Part shown: positions 39,033 through 47,341 of the stretch, piece after piece
Position numbering within the stretch: the stretch's first letter is position 1
How the letters are laid out: every line of letters starts with the position of its first letter
Assembly: GCA_024226555.1 (NCBI GenBank)
Contig: JAAELO010000071.1
Location: forward strand, 1-64,000
Source: Desulfobacterales bacterium
Lineage (GTDB): Bacteria; Desulfobacterota; Desulfobacteria; Desulfobacterales; JAAELO01
Direction of reading: 5' to 3'
Length of the DNA stretch: 64,000 nt
Notes under the pieces: model-generated
What the model saw: the letters and a program-made list of their open reading frames with translations, nothing else
Database searches by the model: none
What the model was told of the DNA's origin: nothing
Position numbers and translations under genes: made by a program

Positions 39033-39649
39033 TGAGAACTGATAGAAAAATAGGCGTTTTAAGTATATTTTACTTCCTTTGTTCAATATTAAGTGGGTTC
39101 ATGTTTATCTACGCAGGAGGGTTCAACTTGAGGGGAGAATCTCTCTACGCAAATTTGTATGCAGAAGCCATTCTTGTTTTTCTTCTCTGTTCATTCGGCG
39201 CTCTTGTTGTATCTATTGTAATAAGATCAACAAAACCAGATGATGAGGACTATAAACTTTCCTCAGCTTTTAAAATTGCTGCCGTCATTTTTTTTACTTT
39301 TCTGGTCGTATTACTTCTATATTACATTATTAATATTTTTATTCAGGATTCATATATTGGTAGATGGGGAAAATCAGGAACATTTTTAATTGTAGCAAGG
39401 CATTCAATATTGAAAGCATTTCTGGTTGCAAACGGAGTTTTTATCGCCATTGCTATGGTTCGTTTTCATTTTACAATCAAAAATATGATTATTCTTTCTA
39501 TCATCACAAGCATAGTTATCGGTGGGATAGGATTTCTGGCAAAGATTCTGATAAATAAGCCATCAGAATCCATCATATTTGAAGTTGGTATATTTATAGT
39601 TTCATTCTTTACAGTGATAGCTGTAAATTTGAAAAACAAAGGCTCTTAG
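39032..39649 (+). CDS. Small multi-pass membrane protein, coupled to pbpC
   Basis: About 205 residues with roughly five predicted membrane helices and no motif I recognise. Start ATG 39032-39034 overlaps the pbpC stop by one base (TGATG) with AAGGAG 6-7 bases upstream, so translation is coupled. An in-frame TTG three bases earlier is also open. Co-transcription suggests a wall or membrane role next to PBP1C. It could be a partner or a regulator, but that is unproven. Confidence 0.7.
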   Translation: MRTDRKIGVLSIFYFLCSILSGFMFIYAGGFNLRGESLYANLYAEAILVFLLCSFGALVVSIVIRSTKPDDEDYKLSSAFKIAAVIFFTFLVVLLLYYIINIFIQDSYIGRWGKSGTFLIVARHSILKAFLVANGVFIAIAMVRFHFTIKNMIILSIITSIVIGGIGFLAKILINKPSESIIFEVGIFIVSFFTVIAVNLKNKGS

Positions 39650-39658
39650 TAAAAAAGA

Positions 39659-39880
39659 TTACCAATCTTCTCTTAGCCAGTAGATTTCAATAGCATTTTT
39701 GCCATCAGGATCTTTTACTGCTTCCTCTTTATTCTTATAGATATAAAGTGCCGGATAATTTGAAACTGGCATTTCTTCAAAGTTTGGAAAATCCTCATCC
39801 AGTTTTCTATCTCTGATATCTATATAAGTGTCCGGGTGTTTTTCAGTGGCCTGTTCAAATGTTCTAAATCTAAATCCCAT
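39659..39880 (-). CDS. Small soluble hypothetical protein
   Basis: 73 residues from ATG 39878-39880, with AAGGAA about 7 bases upstream. The protein is acidic and rich in Tyr, Asp, Glu and Pro (for example DEDFPNFEEMP and LYIYKNKEEAV), without signal or membrane segment. I recognise no family. It ends 10 bp from the preceding plus-strand gene, facing it. The longer frame to 39913 has no ribosome-binding site. Confidence 0.55.
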   Translation of the reverse strand: MGFRFRTFEQATEKHPDTYIDIRDRKLDEDFPNFEEMPVSNYPALYIYKNKEEAVKDPDGKNAIEIYWLREDW

Positions 39881-40036
39881 AATTAATTCCTTTTTTATTA
39901 TTGAAAACAGCATGATATAACAGATCTTAAGATAAAATTAAAGATTTGATTTTTACATTGCTGAACTGTAGGTGCTTAGAGAGGTTTAAGAGAAACAATA
40001 GTGGGCAAAATTAATCACCCACTAATCTATTATTTA

Positions 40037-41446
40037 CTAAGGAGCTATCCTTATTGTCGGATAAACACCTTTGTTTGGTCCTGTTCTGTAAGGCTGAAGT
40101 GTATTCAATGAAGCATTCTGCTTACTTTGAGCATGTCCTTCATTTTCACCATCTTTTGCAAATGCACCGTTCAGTTCAAGAATATGTTTAATTCTGCCTT
40201 TGAAAGCATTAACAAACACATCTCCATCACCTTTAAACTCCATTCCTTCTGATGTGGCTTCTTTTGTTGCCATAAGATCTTCAGCAGAAATTGAATTGAT
40301 CTCAACATCTTTCTGTGAACCTATGAAACCCCAAACTATATGGTTTGCAGGAACTTTAATGGCTTCGTCAGAATCGATAATTGTATGGGGCATAACTATA
40401 CAATCCTCACCAATTGAAATTCTGGAATCCTTTTTACCATTTAAAAAACTGTTAAAACCAACAAAAACATTTGGTTCAAGGTCAGAATTTATGATTTTGC
40501 CACCGTGGGCTGTAACATTAAAACCTTTCAGATGAGAATTAATGATGTAGCAGTTCTCCTGAGCATTTGAACCTTCACCCATTATTGCATTTTCAAGGTA
40601 TGATCTCTGGCAGGCCATCACATTCTCACCGATTCTGGTTTTTCCTTTAATCAGACAGAAACGGCTTATAGATGAACTTTCAGGAGCTTTAAACGGTTCA
40701 AGATCAACCTGAGCATAAAGTCTTTCAAACTCATTCTTTCTATCCTCAACAAAATCAACAAGAACTCCCTTTGGAACAGATGAATCATCAATATATACAT
40801 ACTTTTTAAGGACATCCGGATTATACTTATATATAAATGAGAAACTGTCATTTTCCACCAGAATTGTCCCAGGATTTATAGATCTGTGGAAAAGCTCATC
40901 TGCCTGTAAATAGGAATATTCTCCAACAATGCATGAGTGTAGAGACATGAGGTCAACTGTCGCATATGGTCCAATATAGCAACCCGCAACTGTTGAACCA
41001 TGAATGTTGGAATAGTGCGTGGATACAGTATTTCTAATGTAAAACTCTTCAGGAGTTTCAGGATTATGTGAGTTACTGTGAACAAGAGTTTTAAATAAAA
41101 AACTACCTTTTATTTTTATTTTCTCATCCTGAGCAAGAGGGACTTTATAAGAATCACTTATTATATCACCCTTTCTTTTTAACTCATCACCCCTTATTTC
41201 ACTTTTATATACAACTGACCTTTTAACTGAACACTTACCAAGAAAGTAACTTCCTGATATATTCGAATTTTTAAAATTAAGTGATAAAGGATGTTGTGAT
41301 GTAACTCCATATGTTGCAGAAAATTTAAGCATTTTTTCCAGATTTGCTATCGACCTGATATACGGCTCAATATCATATTCATATGCCCTTAAATTTGCAT
41401 TAACACGATCAACTATTCTGTCTAAAAGATAATTTAATTTTTCCAA
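40037..41446 (-). CDS. Left-handed beta-helix protein, possible acyltransferase-like
   Basis: 470 residues if started at TTG 41444-41446, which has GAGG 6 bases upstream; the upstream ATG at 41476 lacks a ribosome-binding site. The sequence shows repeated V/I-x-G-x-x hexapeptide patterns (GSYFLGKCSVKRSVVYKSEI; STVAGCYIGPYATV; VGFNSFLNG; IGEDCIVMPHTII), typical of a left-handed beta-helix as in sugar nucleotide acyl- or nucleotidyl-transferases. No nucleotidyltransferase Rossmann domain is visible, so it is more like a stand-alone helical barrel. C-terminal residues about 430-470 are low complexity. Upstream of the gene (41447-41662) there is only an A/T-rich hairpin at about 41485-41505. Function not assigned. 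Confidence 0.65.
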   Translation of the reverse strand: MEKLNYLLDRIVDRVNANLRAYEYDIEPYIRSIANLEKMLKFSATYGVTSQHPLSLNFKNSNISGSYFLGKCSVKRSVVYKSEIRGDELKRKGDIISDSYKVPLAQDEKIKIKGSFLFKTLVHSNSHNPETPEEFYIRNTVSTHYSNIHGSTVAGCYIGPYATVDLMSLHSCIVGEYSYLQADELFHRSINPGTILVENDSFSFIYKYNPDVLKKYVYIDDSSVPKGVLVDFVEDRKNEFERLYAQVDLEPFKAPESSSISRFCLIKGKTRIGENVMACQRSYLENAIMGEGSNAQENCYIINSHLKGFNVTAHGGKIINSDLEPNVFVGFNSFLNGKKDSRISIGEDCIVMPHTIIDSDEAIKVPANHIVWGFIGSQKDVEINSISAEDLMATKEATSEGMEFKGDGDVFVNAFKGRIKHILELNGAFAKDGENEGHAQSKQNASLNTLQPYRTGPNKGVYPTIRIAP

Positions 41447-41662
41447 GATATTTACCTCATTAAAAATTATATTCATGTTCGGAGAAAAAAAAGCTACGCT
41501 TTTTTAAGACCTCCCACTAATTTACTTTTTGTAACATCTTAAAATTATTATATTTTAAATACCCAACTGATTTTATTTAAAATAGACATGAATATAACCT
41601 GAAATCTGTATTTTGACAAATTCTGAAGTAAGTTTTTATGAAAAAAATATGAAGTATGAAAT

Positions 41663-42517
41663 TTATGAATCTGATAAAATTTTCTTTAGCATTTTTATTT
41701 TATCAATATCCAAAGAATCTTTTGCAATTCCAACCGTATAATCACCAAGAGTTTTGTATATCTCTAAAAGATCATCACGATCTTTACTAATTGCATTAAT
41801 ATGATTTGCAACAGTTTCACCATCACCCCTTACTATCGGACCAGTCAGGGCTTTATGAGTTCCGTTTTTTTCTATGTTTTTTAAAGTTCCCGAAATAAGT
41901 GGAGAGATAACACTAAAGCAATCTTCCCGCTTTATTCCTGATGTTTCAAGAAGGCTGATCGAAAAATCCATTAGGGAGACAAGGTAGTTAGAAGCAACAA
42001 CAGCAGCAGCATGATAGAGAGTCTTGGATTCAGTTTTAATTCGAAAGCTTTTAGCTTCAAGATCAGAAGCTATCATCTCACCAGCTTTTACAGCATCCTC
42101 TTCACCCTCAACAGCAAAAATAACTCCCTTAAAAGGATTTTGAGCAAATGATTTTGAAGCAACGCTCTGTAGCGGATGAACAGAACCAGTTATGGCTCCA
42201 CAGCTTTTTGCTGACTCAAGAAGAGTTGAAGGCTGCGCCCCACTACAGTGGAGTACAATAGCTCCTTCTTTAAAACCATTGTTTTCGACTATCTCCTTTG
42301 TTACCTCTTCAATCAATCCATCAGGTGTTGTTATTAAAATAATATCAGCATCAATCGTTATCTCATATGGAGTTTGTGATATTTTAATACCGCTGTCCGG
42401 TTCGTTTGATATATCCGTCTTTGAATATCCAATAAGCTTATAACCGCACTCCTGAAGAAATGTCCCAAAAGCTGTTCCTACTTTTCCATATCCTACTATC
42501 GCAATAGATGGTTTCAT
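41663..42517 (-). CDS. NAD(P)-binding Rossmann/DUF2520 dehydrogenase-like protein
   Basis: An N-terminal Rossmann fold with GYGKVGTAFG (dinucleotide-binding glycines) and DIILITTPDG, then a helical DUF2520 region with HCSGAQPS, GSVHPLQS, YHAAAVVASNYLV and ALTGPIVRGD. This is the pattern of the DUF2520/6-phosphogluconate-dehydrogenase-fold family, whose physiological substrate has not been firmly assigned. It is single on its strand; the next 1.6 kb upstream are non-coding. The ATG at 42517 has AAGGAG about 7 bases upstream. Confidence 0.8.
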   Translation of the reverse strand: MKPSIAIVGYGKVGTAFGTFLQECGYKLIGYSKTDISNEPDSGIKISQTPYEITIDADIILITTPDGLIEEVTKEIVENNGFKEGAIVLHCSGAQPSTLLESAKSCGAITGSVHPLQSVASKSFAQNPFKGVIFAVEGEEDAVKAGEMIASDLEAKSFRIKTESKTLYHAAAVVASNYLVSLMDFSISLLETSGIKREDCFSVISPLISGTLKNIEKNGTHKALTGPIVRGDGETVANHINAISKDRDDLLEIYKTLGDYTVGIAKDSLDIDKIKMLKKILSDS

Positions 42518-42779
42518 GTAGATCTCTCCTTTGTTAAGTGCGGTTTAATTATTTTAATTTTTGTTCTTATCATCAAATAATTTATGCATTTATTCAACCG
42601 GATTGGTCAATATAAAAAACAATTGAGATGATGCGCTTAAAAAACAAAAATATTATAAAAAACACCTCCGGTGGTCCTCCCGGAAGGTAAACTTTTAAAA
42701 AGTTTAATAAATAGGTTTTTTAAAAGCTATTAAACCTTTGTAGAGGTGATTTCAAAATATTTTTAATTTAACAATCGAA

Positions 42780-42845
42780 CGTCATTCCTGAGAATAAAAG
42801 AATACAAATGGAACATTTGTTTTTTTATGAGTCAGGAATCCATGT
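42780..42845. repeat. REP-like palindromic element
   Basis: ATTCCTGA at 42784-42791 is matched by TCAGGAAT at 42832-42839, with an inner small hairpin ACAAATG...CATTTGT. The outer part resembles widespread GTCATTCC(T/C)G...(C/A)GGAATCC intergenic palindromes. Non-coding. Confidence 0.5.
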
Positions 42846-42874
42846 TTTAGGGTTTTAGGTAGATCGAATTTGTT

Positions 42875-42908
42875 GGAGTGGCTGGATATTCAACAACCCA
42901 ACCACTCC
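42875..42908. repeat. Terminator-like hairpin resembling the one after the FAAL gene
   Basis: GGAGTGGCTGG pairs with CCAACCACTCC (one mismatch) over a 12-base loop. Its arms resemble those of the terminator at 46473-46507 (GGAGTGGTTGG/CACTCC). It is not next to any gene end. Confidence 0.45.
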
Positions 42909-42941
42909 TTTCTCTTCTACAGAAACACCTTTTTCACGCCG

Positions 42942-43011
42942 ATTTGCTATTCTGGACTATAAAAAAAATTACGGGCAGAACAATCTCAATCAAGTATCCA
43001 GAATAGCAAAT
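42942..43011. repeat. 15-bp perfect inverted repeat
   Basis: ATTTGCTATTCTGGA at 42942-42956 pairs with TCCAGAATAGCAAAT at 42997-43011, enclosing 40 bases. It could be a mobile-element remnant or structured RNA. No gene encloses it. Confidence 0.6.
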
Positions 43012-43150
43012 GTTATGTAGTATTGTTTATCGTAGCCTCACCTCAATCACGCAGAATCAGTGTTGTACCTGAAGAAATTCTTCAGTAACTTTTTTTTTTA
43101 ACTATTCTTTGAATCTTATCAGGTTTTTACCGATTCCAAGTTACACATGG

Positions 43151-43265
43151 TAACCTCTAAGATTATTAAACCAATTAGAAACATGGCTTGAGAAAAAGAA
43201 CTATAAAACAAAAAAGGTTTAGCTTTTTTTCGAAGAAAGCCCTGATCCGTAATTCTTAGAGGTTA
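43151..43265. repeat. Diverged palindromic element related to the MITE family
   Basis: Inverted ends TAACCTCTAAGAT and TTCTTAGAGGTTA share the AACCTCTAA core with the MITE terminal repeat (AACCTCTAATAA). The 115-bp interior does not align clearly with the others, and no target duplication is evident. Confidence 0.45.
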
Positions 43266-44155
43266 GCAACCAACTAAACCAGATCAAATATCAGTTTAAA
43301 AAGTGGTAGACTCTGCACTATTAAAGCTCATGCAGCATTCTATACTTGATTTAATCAATTTTAATTGTTTTCGGTGTAAAATCTGCCCGGTGTGAAAGAG
43401 GCGTTGACGGAACTTCTGTTTATAGGTAAAACGTATGGTAGCCATAGCTCTTTTTCCTTTATGTCTGAAGAGTTATCGTTAGAGTCGGTTTGAGGGGGCT
43501 ACCTCTTTCCGGCTCGCTCTGAAATAAAAACATTAAATTGTTTTTATCTGTCTTAAAAAATCTTATCGTCTGTCTTTTGTTTATTCAAGATTAAAAATAC
43601 ATTATTAAAAAATAAATTTTACAATATGTTCTTTTTTTGAAAATTTAATAATTTTTTCACACAATAAAATTAATTCATATTAATGATAATGAATTAAACG
43701 TAATAATATAAAAGGTTACAAGGGGGTTGGATATTATTACATCAATATTTCTAAACTATTTATTTGCAAATAATTTGCTGTGTCAATCATAAAAACTAAC
43801 TTGTGTTGTTTTAATATCAGTATTAATTACAGGTAGATAATGCAATCTGAAAAATATTTAATAAATTAATCTTATATAAAATTTAAACGAATTTATTGAG
43901 GGACATTCCTACAGGTATTAAATGACTAAAATCACACAATATTTTACATAAAAACATTTGTGATTCCACACAATAGCCCAAATTAAGCATTTAACACAGA
44001 AATTAGAACTGTTTTTATGATTGTAAAACTTAAGTAAAGACAACAATAAAGAGGGTCTTCGTTGAATAATAGTTTGACAATTAATACAGTAAGACTATAA
44101 TAAATTGTTTTAATGAATTTATATGAATCTAATTGTTATTTTTAAACGTTATCTT

Positions 44156-44569
44156 ATGAATATGAAAACAAGACTATTAAAACTATTTATTATTGTTTTC
44201 CTTTTTTCTTTTGTTAATGCATATGCTGGAGATCGGATACCAAGCTTACTTGTTGGAAATTCCTGGAAATTGAAAAAAACAAGTAAAGGATCACCCTCCA
44301 AAATGTTTATAAAAGAATATAAAGTGAATTTTTTACACAATGGTAATTGGTTTTACGAATGTAAGTTAACTGGAAAGTACAAAGGAATGACAATGAAAGG
44401 TTCTGGAAAATGGAATGTTAAAGGGGAAACACTTATATATACTGCAGGTGATAACTCCGGAAAAAGTCATATTGAAATTGACGGTGATATTTTAAAGTTT
44501 GATCCAGATCCAGTCGTTTTCTATAACGGTTCTGAACCAATAAAAACACTTTATTACAAAGATAAATGA
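44156..44569 (+). CDS. Secreted lipocalin-like hypothetical protein
   Basis: 137 residues from ATG 44156 (an alternative ATG lies at 44162). A signal peptide (KTRLLKLFIIVFLFSFVNA, cut near Ala) is followed by about 115 residues of short beta strands (NSWKLKKTSKG, GNWFYECKLTGKY, GSGKWNVKGETLIYT), the layout of a small lipocalin-type barrel. No family name is safe. There is no clear SD. It precedes the FAAL gene by 116 bp on the same strand, with different base composition. Confidence 0.55.
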   Translation: MNMKTRLLKLFIIVFLFSFVNAYAGDRIPSLLVGNSWKLKKTSKGSPSKMFIKEYKVNFLHNGNWFYECKLTGKYKGMTMKGSGKWNVKGETLIYTAGDNSGKSHIEIDGDILKFDPDPVVFYNGSEPIKTLYYKDK

Positions 44570-44685
44570 GTAGGTTACATATTTGTGTTTTAATATCGTA
44601 TGCAAATTTTTTATATATTAATAAAAAATTATTTATAAAGATCTTTTATTCCTAATAAATTAGGAAACTTTTAAGGAGGTTTTTT

Positions 44686-46440
44686 TTGATTAACATGACA
44701 ATTGTCGACTTTTTGAAGGATAGAGCCACCAGAAATGCAGACGATCTTGCATTTCGGTTTATGGGCAACGGTGAAATAGACGGGCCTATGACAGAGTGGA
44801 CCTTCGCAGAGCTATTTCATCAGAGTGCCGGAGTAGCTGAAGATCTAGTTGAACAAGGACTTTCAGGCTCAAGCGTTCTTCTTGTTTTTCCTCCGGGCCT
44901 TGATTTTGTGAAGGCTTTCTATGGTTGCCTCCTCGCAGGAGCACGGGCTGTTCCTGTTCCGCTTCCTAATCCCAAAAGTAAAAATCCTTTTGGTAGAATA
45001 TTTAAAACAGCTGCGGTTAGTGGTGGAACGACTGTTTTAACCACTCAACAGTTAGCAGATATGGTTCCGGAAGGCTCTGATATGCCTGTAACATTAAGGG
45101 CTGTAACCGATCGTGTTGTAACCGATTGGAACGGGCCTAAGGCTGAGATGGATGAGGTAGCTTATTTACAGTTTACTTCAGGCTCGACCGGTCATCCAAA
45201 AGGGGTAGCCGTTACTCATGCCCATGCAATTGCGAACCTCCGTGTTATGGGCCAGATGCTGCGCATTAAACCTTCGAAACCTGGTATAGTTTGGGCACCA
45301 CATTACCATGATCTGTGCTTAGTCGGGCATGTTCTGGGACCTGTGCACTTTGGGTTTGAATCTACACTAATGTCTCCTTTGGAGTTTCTTATGAAGCCTG
45401 TGCGCTGGCTGCGTGCGATGAGTCATTACAAAATAGCAAACACAGCTTGTCCTAACTTTGGTTACGAATATGCGGCACGAAGGATAAAGCCAGAAGATTG
45501 TGAGGGACTTGACCTTAGCCATTGGGAAGTCGCAGGAAATGGTGGCGAACCTGTTCTCCCTCAGACAATGGAAGTGTTCAACAAAAAGTTTGGTCCGTTT
45601 GGGTTTAGACCTCAGGCCTTTATGCCCACATATGGAATGGCTGAGTCTGTGCTCTTCGTAGCTGGATTGAAATCGGAAACTAAGCCTCCAAAGTTGCTTA
45701 CACTAAGCTCAACAGATTTGGAGACTCACAAAATCAGTCTTTTAGATGAGAATGATCCCGATGGACGGATTGTTGTAAGTTGTGGAAGTCCAGGATCTGA
45801 TCATAAGATTATCGCTGTGGACCCTGAAACATTTACCCAGTGCAATCCAAACCAGGTTGGTGAGTTGTGGTTAAAAGGGCCAAGTGTGCCCGGCGTTTAC
45901 TGGGGAATGCCAGAGCAATCTGAAGCTACCTTTGGGGGACGTCTATCTGATACAGAAGAGGGACCATTTCTTCGTACCGGTGATTTGGGGTTTGTTGCTG
46001 ATGGTGAGATATACGTAACAGGCCGTTTAAAAGATCTGATTATCATCGCCGGACGAAACCACTATCCGAGTGATATTGAACTAAGCGTGCAGCGTTCAGG
46101 TGCTCCGGTTCGTCTTGGGTCTTGTGTGGCAATCTCAGAGCGTATCAACGGCGCAGAAGAGCTTATTATTGTTGCTGAAGTGGATGACAGAAAGCTTCCA
46201 GCTGATGCTAAGAACGGTGCATCTGAATCCCTGGATGAGTTCTGGGCCTCAGCTGTGAAAACTGTACAGGGCGCGGTTACCAAGGGACACAGCTTATCTG
46301 TAAGATCCGTGGTGTTTGTAGAACCTCGGAGTCTTGAAAAGACCTCAAGCGGTAAACCTCGAAGGAGTTATTATCAGTCACTCTATCTTAAGGGTGATCT
46401 TGCTATGCTTCACGAGACAAAAGCACCTCAGGCAGCTTGA
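44686..46440 (+). CDS. Fatty-acyl-AMP ligase (FAAL)
   Basis: 584 residues of the adenylate-forming superfamily. The N-terminal domain has LQFTSGSTGHPKGV (ATP-binding loop), APHYHDLCLVG, ACPNFGYEYAARRI, YGMAES and GNGGEPV, which are typical of FAALs rather than CoA ligases; then RTGDLGF and ITGR-like (VTGRLKDLIIIAGRNHYPSDIE) hinge and GKPRRSYY near the C-terminus with the catalytic Lys region. It would activate a fatty acid as acyl-AMP for transfer to an acyl carrier protein. The start is TTG 44686, with AGGAGG 6 bases upstream; an ATG 9 bases later lies too far from it. The gene is visibly richer in G+C than its neighbours, a sign of transfer. No carrier protein or PKS/NRPS gene is in the window. 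Confidence 0.85.
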   Translation: MINMTIVDFLKDRATRNADDLAFRFMGNGEIDGPMTEWTFAELFHQSAGVAEDLVEQGLSGSSVLLVFPPGLDFVKAFYGCLLAGARAVPVPLPNPKSKNPFGRIFKTAAVSGGTTVLTTQQLADMVPEGSDMPVTLRAVTDRVVTDWNGPKAEMDEVAYLQFTSGSTGHPKGVAVTHAHAIANLRVMGQMLRIKPSKPGIVWAPHYHDLCLVGHVLGPVHFGFESTLMSPLEFLMKPVRWLRAMSHYKIANTACPNFGYEYAARRIKPEDCEGLDLSHWEVAGNGGEPVLPQTMEVFNKKFGPFGFRPQAFMPTYGMAESVLFVAGLKSETKPPKLLTLSSTDLETHKISLLDENDPDGRIVVSCGSPGSDHKIIAVDPETFTQCNPNQVGELWLKGPSVPGVYWGMPEQSEATFGGRLSDTEEGPFLRTGDLGFVADGEIYVTGRLKDLIIIAGRNHYPSDIELSVQRSGAPVRLGSCVAISERINGAEELIIVAEVDDRKLPADAKNGASESLDEFWASAVKTVQGAVTKGHSLSVRSVVFVEPRSLEKTSSGKPRRSYYQSLYLKGDLAMLHETKAPQAA

Positions 46441-46472
46441 TTAAAAACAAGATTTACATGAATTAATATATT

Positions 46473-46507
46473 AAGGAGTGGTTGGATTAACAATCACTCC
46501 TTTTTTT
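46473..46507 (+). terminator. Rho-independent terminator after the FAAL gene
   Basis: AAGGAGTG pairs with CACTCCTT over a loop and is followed by T residues, 33 bp past the FAAL stop. Any transcription of the next gene must read through or start anew. Confidence 0.8.
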
Positions 46508-46530
46508 ATTGTGACCATGGAGACTCAAAT

Positions 46531-47112
46531 ATGATAGTTGAAACTTTCTCACATTATCAAACAATAACTGAGAAAGAGTTTTGCTGTGTGCCAGCAGTTC
46601 TGCAGATGATTCAAGGTCGTAGAGGTCTGAGCTACCATACACAAGACCAGATAGGTTACGAGCTTGGGTTGATTGTTCCGCAAGGTTTGGAACATTTATT
46701 TGACAAGGTTAGAACAGGTAATGAGCCTTCTGCTGGATATGGAACTCAAACTTCAAGAGAGGAATTTTCTATCCAAAAATATTTTGTCCGCAATAATCTG
46801 CCTCTTAGACTTACAAAACTACGTCCTACTTCATTGCATGAATTATCGGAACAAATACTCACATCTTTAAAAGAGGATGCAGATGTCATTATTTGTTATA
46901 ATAGTCAAATTCTTTTTGGAGATGGTGATATTGAGCATGTTTCCTTAATTCAACAATTTGACACTCTAAACAGAAAAATCTTGGTGGTTGACCCAGCTAT
47001 AGGTGTTCCGAAATTACGCAATGCTCAATTAGATCGACTGTTAGGTGCTGTAACTAACGATGCAGTAAGTGACAACAGTGGTTTATGGATTGTATCGGAT
47101 GAAAAGAAGTAA
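46531..47112 (+). CDS. Papain-fold (C39-like) protein
   Basis: 193 residues with a Cys near the N-terminus (EFCCVPAVLQMI, Cys18/Cys19), a His in IEHVSLIQQFD and an Asp/Pro in ILVVDPAIG, the order of the peptidase C39-like cysteine protease family. No signal peptide and no transporter part are present, unlike bacteriocin-processing C39 enzymes, so it acts in the cytoplasm or has another function. It lies 90 bp after FAAL, beyond a terminator. The upstream GGAG is 9 bases from the ATG. A link to FAAL is possible but not shown. Confidence 0.6.
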   Translation: MIVETFSHYQTITEKEFCCVPAVLQMIQGRRGLSYHTQDQIGYELGLIVPQGLEHLFDKVRTGNEPSAGYGTQTSREEFSIQKYFVRNNLPLRLTKLRPTSLHELSEQILTSLKEDADVIICYNSQILFGDGDIEHVSLIQQFDTLNRKILVVDPAIGVPKLRNAQLDRLLGAVTNDAVSDNSGLWIVSDEKK

Positions 47113-47285
47113 CATAATTAAAAATAGCGACGAAAGGTGCCTTTAAAAATCTTAATTTTGAGATGAAGTACAATTGAGTCGGAAATTATAAACCGCAGGA
47201 ATATGGTTTTAATATTTCGAGATTTATCATTTTCGACTTAAGCAGTAATTCGCTCAAAAGTGAGTTTTTTTAGGTCTCCTTCAAA

Positions 47286-47321
47286 ACAAAAAGGGAAGTG
47301 AGAATTATCCCACTTCCCTTT
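47286..47321 (-). terminator. Rho-independent terminator of the SLC13 gene
   Basis: AAGGGAAGTG with CACTTCCCTT and a T run on the minus strand, 20 bp after the permease stop. Confidence 0.85.
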
Positions 47322-47341
47322 ATATAAGGAACAACTATTTT

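Larger units (their letters stand above)
42518..44155. other. 1.6-kb non-coding region with several inverted repeats
   Basis: There is no ORF that I consider real. It contains the repeats listed separately at 42780, 42875, 42942 and 43151, and a G+C-richer stretch at about 43380-43530 with odd base composition for this genome. That stretch may be a decayed gene or mobile element, but I cannot match it. From about 43560 to 44120 the sequence is plain A+T-rich. It may be a scar of gene loss or insertion. Confidence 0.5.

Noticed and set aside
43380-43530. Group II intron or insertion-sequence remnant
   Set aside because: The higher G+C content caught attention, but I could not identify a domain V, reverse transcriptase or transposase motif.
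42518-44155. CRISPR array, tRNA or rRNA in the long gap
   Set aside because: No regularly spaced repeats, no tRNA arms or conserved TPsiC pattern, and no rRNA-like stretches were found here or elsewhere in the window.
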